A DNA stretch of 9,182 nt from the NCBI GenBank assembly GCA_023135995.1, contig JAGLRY010000277.1:1-9182 (forward strand), given 5' to 3'. The DNA is from Candidatus Aminicenantota bacterium (lineage in GTDB: Bacteria; Acidobacteriota; Aminicenantia; Aminicenantales; Aminicenantaceae). Every line of letters begins with the position of its first letter. The stretch's first letter is position 1. Under the pieces are notes generated by a model. The model worked only from the letters and a program-made list of their open reading frames with translations. It made no database searches and was not told where the DNA came from. The position numbers were made by a program, and so were the translations under genes. Positions 6,101 through 9,182 of this stretch are shown one piece after another.

Positions 6101-7012
6101 CTATTCCATGTCTTTCAGATTGTGGATGAGTGCATTCAAATAATCGAGGCCGAGCTCCTTTGAACCATCCTTTATTTTGATCACTCCACAGAGCTTGTTG
6201 CCAACCCTGGACATGTAGATATTGTGGTAGTATTTATCCTTGATGTGATATCCGGAATCGATCTTCTGGACATTCTGACTCTTCTTCGCTTCTAAATACT
6301 TCTGCAACATCTCGGTAGCATCGCCATCGTCCTTCCCTTCTGCAAGAAAACAGTCGAACTCAAGATCGTTCAGCTTGTATTTGGCAGAATATCCATTATG
6401 AAGGAAGCTGTAACCCATGAAATTGCGCAGAACAAAATTCTCTGAGTTGGGTTGTAATCCCTTCGATGGGAAAGCTTTAAGCAAGGGAGGAAGGTTCCCC
6501 GTATGCCCAACCTTCTCCACGATCTTCTGTGAAAATGCCTTAAGGACTTCCTCGGATCGATCCTCACACTCAAAACAAAGAAGTTTGACGTAGTATCTAT
6601 CCACGAGAAAATTCAGCGTTCCTTCCTCAAGATAGCCCTGGAGTCCCATTTGGATGAACTGATTGTCAGGGTAGCGTTCAGCACTATAAATGCCAAAAGC
6701 ATTCATCTCGTTTCCCATGTCATAAATCTCTACGGCAACATTCTTTTCAGATTGGCCTTTTTGCTGCTGAGCAACGATCAACTCCTTGAATTCATAGGCC
6801 AGATAGATCTCAGCAGCTCCGTTGATGTATTCGAAGAGATTCTCCGGATAATAACTCTCAGGCTTTTCAGCCATGATCCATGAATCCACTTCGGGTAGAA
6901 GGGAGAGCAATCCAGATGGTCTCTCCTGATCCTCAGGAGCACCCCATAAAGAGCTCCCTAAAAGACAAACGACAATCAGGATGACACAGATCCTGTATTT
7001 GGTGTTCCTCAT
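6101..7012 (-). CDS. Secreted DUF6599-like protein of unknown function
   Basis: This 303-residue protein begins with a typical Sec signal peptide: a basic N-terminus (MRNTKYR), a hydrophobic core at 8-22 and likely signal peptidase I cleavage after WGA (about residue 25). There is no lipobox, so a soluble periplasmic or exported protein is expected. The mature part contains YYPENLFEYINGAAEIYLAY (54-73) and IYDMGNEMNAFGIYSAERYP (96-115). I recognise these as the signature of DUF6599, a family of unknown function; this identification is from memory of the family. No catalytic motif can be named. An AGAGGA ribosome-binding site precedes the ATG by 4 nt. It is divergent from the DUF362/radical SAM pair across 141 bp, an arrangement that hints at shared control. 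Confidence 0.78.
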   Translation of the reverse strand: MRNTKYRICVILIVVCLLGSSLWGAPEDQERPSGLLSLLPEVDSWIMAEKPESYYPENLFEYINGAAEIYLAYEFKELIVAQQQKGQSEKNVAVEIYDMGNEMNAFGIYSAERYPDNQFIQMGLQGYLEEGTLNFLVDRYYVKLLCFECEDRSEEVLKAFSQKIVEKVGHTGNLPPLLKAFPSKGLQPNSENFVLRNFMGYSFLHNGYSAKYKLNDLEFDCFLAEGKDDGDATEMLQKYLEAKKSQNVQKIDSGYHIKDKYYHNIYMSRVGNKLCGVIKIKDGSKELGLDYLNALIHNLKDME

Positions 7013-7047
7013 TTTGTCCTCTCCATGAAAAATTTTCAGTACCCGTT

Positions 7048-7076
7048 AATATAATCCCTACACGTTATTTTTTCAA
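7048..7076 (-). promoter_or_regulatory. Sigma70-type promoter for the DUF6599-like gene
   Basis: On the minus strand TTGAAA (plus-strand 7071-7076) and TATATT (7048-7053) are 17 bp apart, each a 5/6 match to consensus. The predicted start near 7041 leaves a leader of about 29 nt carrying the AGAGGA ribosome-binding site. Confidence 0.6.
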
Positions 7077-7110
7077 TCATCATCTCTCTCTTCCTCACTG
7101 AAAGATCATG

Positions 7111-7139
7111 TTGACAGAAATTTGAATGAGGAGTACCTT
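7111..7139 (+). promoter_or_regulatory. Possible promoter for the DUF362/radical SAM unit
   Basis: A perfect -35 TTGACA (7111-7116) is followed after 17 bp by TACCTT (7134-7139), which keeps only the key T, A and final T of a -10. The implied start near 7146 would give a very short leader. The weak -10 may mean activator dependence or a different true -10. Confidence 0.35.
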
Positions 7140-7153
7140 TTGATAGAGGAGCG

Positions 7154-8047
7154 ATGGAAAAGTCCACAGTTGTGATTGTCAAAAAGCGCAACGGCCAAAG
7201 CGCTATTCGTACAGATCCTAAAGCCATCAGAGAGATGTATCTGCAGGGTTTGACAGCTCTGACAGACCAAAAAAATCCAGGTGACGCCCTTCATATTTTC
7301 TTCAAAGACAAAGACAGAGTGGGTATCAAGATCAACACGATCGGCGGCAGATCGATCTCTACGACACCCGAAACGTCCCTATCTTTGGCAAAACTCCTCG
7401 CTGACAACGGATGGAACGCAGACAATGTTCTCATTTGGGATAGGACTAACCGCGAGCTGAAAGAGGCAGGATACAGTTTGAATATGAATCAGAAGGGCAT
7501 CAAAGTCTTCGGCACGGATTCCAACAGCGTGGGCTACAACAGGAACCTCATTGCCTTTCTGAATATCGGGAGTCTCTTTTCGTCCATCCAGGCCGACACC
7601 ATCACGGCTTCTGTCAGTCTGGCAGTTTTGAAAGATCACGGACTAGCAGGTGTGACCGCGGGGATGAAGAATTACTTTGGAGCTATCCATAATCCGAATA
7701 AATATCATGATAACAATTGCAATCCTTTTATCGCAGAGCTGTTCGGTACTCCGACGATCCGGGACAAGCACAAGATCTCGATCCTCGATGCCCTGAAAAT
7801 CCAGTATCATCGAGGTCCTTCCTCCCATCCCAAATGGGCAGAAAACTACGGTGCTCTCATATTGAGTCAGGACCCTGTTGCCGCCGACACAGTTGGCTGG
7901 CAGATCATAAAAAAACTCAGAAAGAAAAAGGGACTTCCCTCTTTGGAAGAAGAACAGAGGCCCCCTAAGTACTTGGACACAGCTGAACGAATGGGGCTGG
8001 GCACATCCAATCTTAAAAACATAACTATTATTGAGATAGAGGTATAA
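7154..8047 (+). CDS. DUF362 domain-containing protein
   Basis: This 297-residue protein belongs to the DUF362 family (function unsettled), shown by VGIKINTIGG (56-65) and by SLAVLKDHGLAGVTAGMKN (155-173) followed by YFGAIHNPNKYHDNNCNPF (174-192). A further family-like ILSQDPVAAD stretch is at 216-225. It is the short form: only one cysteine (C189) is present, so it lacks the ferredoxin-type 4Fe-4S module fused to many relatives. There is no signal peptide, so a cytoplasmic location is expected. ATG 7154 is the first start after an in-frame stop at 7127. GAGGAG directly precedes it by only 2 nt, unusually close. It lies 8 bp before the radical SAM gene and is surely co-transcribed with it. A role in the same unknown modification pathway is inference. 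Confidence 0.85.
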   Translation: MEKSTVVIVKKRNGQSAIRTDPKAIREMYLQGLTALTDQKNPGDALHIFFKDKDRVGIKINTIGGRSISTTPETSLSLAKLLADNGWNADNVLIWDRTNRELKEAGYSLNMNQKGIKVFGTDSNSVGYNRNLIAFLNIGSLFSSIQADTITASVSLAVLKDHGLAGVTAGMKNYFGAIHNPNKYHDNNCNPFIAELFGTPTIRDKHKISILDALKIQYHRGPSSHPKWAENYGALILSQDPVAADTVGWQIIKKLRKKKGLPSLEEEQRPPKYLDTAERMGLGTSNLKNITIIEIEV

Positions 8048-8055
8048 AAGGTCCA

Positions 8056-9177
8056 ATGAACAGACGCAAATTCCTAAAAACTACAGGTTGTGCAGGGCTT
8101 GCGTTGGGTTCAGGAATGAGTGGTTGGCTCATGGATCTCTACGCCTTCCAAGGCACAGCAAACCTCTCAGAGGTAGAAGCCTGGTATTATAAAAAACACC
8201 CCGACCGGGAGATCGAATGTGTTCTGTGTCCACGGTTCTGTAAGCTGGGAGACAAAGAGAGAGGGTACTGCGGTGTTAGAGAAAACAAAGACGGGACCTA
8301 TTACACACTGGTGTATGGAAAAGCGTGTACTGTCGCTGTCGATCCCATAGAAAAGAAACCCCTGTTCCACTTTATGCCAGGGAGCTCAGCTCTGTCTCTG
8401 GCCTCTGCAGGTTGTAACGTGAATTGCAAGTTCTGTCAAAACTGGGAGATCTCACAAGTCAGGCCCGAACAAGTGCGTCATATGGACTTCGCACCTGCCG
8501 CAGTTGTCAGGGCGGCCAAGCAGTACAACGCCCCTGTCATCGCTTACACCTATTCGGAACCCATCGTATTCTATGAGTATATGTACGACACTTCTATCGA
8601 GGCCCGGAAGAAAGGCATAAAAAATGTGGTCATCACAGGGGGCCATGTCAATCCAGAACCCCTCGAAGAATTGATAGGCGTCGTGGACGCCATAAAGGTC
8701 GACTTAAAAGCTTTCACGCAGAACTTTTATACGGATTATGTAAGGGGCGAACTCCAGCCAGTCCTCGACGCCATTAAGATCATATCTCGGAGAAAAACAT
8801 GGATGGAGATCGTCTATTTGGTCATCCCTACTCTCAATGACAGTGATGCGGAGATCCGTCGCCTGAGTCAATGGGTGCTTCAGGAAGTCGGACCCGATGT
8901 GCCACTCCATTTCTCCCGATTTCAACCCATGTATCTCCTTAAAAACCTGCCACCCACGCCCATTTCCACCCTAGAAAAAGCAAGGAATGTCGCCCGTAAA
9001 GAAGGGATCAACTATGTCTACATCGGAAATGTACCCGGGCACGAAGCGGAAAACACGTATTGCCCCAAGTGCTTTAACATGTGCATCGAGAGAAGAGGTT
9101 ACACGATTAAAAAATCGAACGTGAAGAACGGGAAATGCACATTCTGCGATTTTCCTATCCCGGGTGTTTGGACCTGA
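8056..9177 (+). CDS. amrS: AmmeMemoRadiSam system radical SAM enzyme with Tat signal
   Basis: This 373-residue enzyme is related to pyruvate formate-lyase activases. An N-terminal cysteine module (C55, C58, C62, C72; CVLCPRFC...YCGVR) leads to the radical SAM cluster C120-x3-C124-x2-C127 (CNVNCKFCQNW), which binds 4Fe-4S for reductive cleavage of S-adenosylmethionine. VVITGGHVNPEPL (191-203) and IKVDLKAF (213-220) are typical of this activase-like barrel. A C-terminal cysteine set (C336, C339, C343, C361, C364) ending in IPGVW is family-like and may bind zinc or another cluster. The extreme N-terminus, NRRKFLKTT plus a hydrophobic stretch to about residue 31, is a good twin-arginine signal, suggesting export of the folded, cluster-loaded enzyme. 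The family is named for co-occurrence with AMMECR1 and Memo; neither is in view, but the window ends 5 bp after the stop. The substrate is unknown. A modest AAAGG (8047-8051) precedes the ATG by 4 nt. Confidence 0.88.
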   Translation: MNRRKFLKTTGCAGLALGSGMSGWLMDLYAFQGTANLSEVEAWYYKKHPDREIECVLCPRFCKLGDKERGYCGVRENKDGTYYTLVYGKACTVAVDPIEKKPLFHFMPGSSALSLASAGCNVNCKFCQNWEISQVRPEQVRHMDFAPAAVVRAAKQYNAPVIAYTYSEPIVFYEYMYDTSIEARKKGIKNVVITGGHVNPEPLEELIGVVDAIKVDLKAFTQNFYTDYVRGELQPVLDAIKIISRRKTWMEIVYLVIPTLNDSDAEIRRLSQWVLQEVGPDVPLHFSRFQPMYLLKNLPPTPISTLEKARNVARKEGINYVYIGNVPGHEAENTYCPKCFNMCIERRGYTIKKSNVKNGKCTFCDFPIPGVWT

Positions 9178-9182
9178 TCCTC

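Noticed and set aside
1..9182. CRISPR array, tRNA, rRNA, insertion sequence or prophage genes
   Set aside because: No regular spaced repeats, cloverleaf-like segments, transposase or integrase motifs, or terminal inverted repeats were seen on either strand.

Overview
This 9.2 kb window looks like chromosomal DNA from a Gram-negative-type, probably anaerobic bacterium. Base composition is moderate, slightly AT-rich by eye. The gene content (a Tat-signal AmmeMemoRadiSam radical SAM enzyme beside DUF362 and DUF6599-like proteins, plus soluble hybrid kinases and REC-GGDEF proteins) fits Desulfobacterota, Acidobacteriota or Aminicenantes-like lineages. That placement is inference from gene families only. 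No mobile element, CRISPR array, tRNA or rRNA is visible.

Left part (1-1374). A minus-strand AI-2E/PerM-family membrane protein occupies 117-1139. Beyond its stop, a faint minus-strand gene start (21 to 1) may run off the left edge. The 235-bp divergent intergenic region (1140-1374) is rich in signals. It has a good sigma70-type promoter facing each way, a perfect 7-bp GC-rich inverted repeat, a 15-bp palindrome just before the first start codon of the right-hand operon, and a 14-bp direct repeat whose second copy spans that start codon.

Centre (1375-6066). Four plus-strand genes form a compact signalling operon: REC-GGDEF (1375), PAS-PAS-HisKA-HATPase-REC-REC hybrid histidine kinase (2328, overlapping its neighbour by 4 bp), a second REC-GGDEF (true start probably GTG 4723), and a free-standing HPt protein (5707). 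Together they hold every part of a His-Asp-His-Asp phosphorelay. The inferred flow is: soluble sensor kinase autophosphorylates, passes phosphate to its REC domain(s), then to HPt, then to the receiver domains of the two diguanylate cyclases, setting cyclic di-GMP synthesis. Both cyclases keep the catalytic GG(D/E)E motif and an RxxD product-inhibition site. The two are clear paralogues flanking the kinase.

Right part (6101-9177). A minus-strand secreted DUF6599-like protein (6101-7012) converges on the HPt gene. It diverges from a two-gene plus-strand unit: a DUF362 protein (7154-8047) and, 8 bp later, a radical SAM enzyme of the AmmeMemoRadiSam family with an N-terminal twin-arginine signal (8056-9177). 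The usual partners AMMECR1 and Memo are not in the window, but the sequence ends 5 bp after the radical SAM gene, so they could follow.

The most unusual points are the self-contained kinase/HPt/dual-cyclase module with its asymmetric paralogues and a receiver lacking the conserved Thr, the in-frame 12-bp tandem repeat in the first cyclase, and the Tat signal on a radical SAM enzyme paired with a signal-less DUF362 protein.
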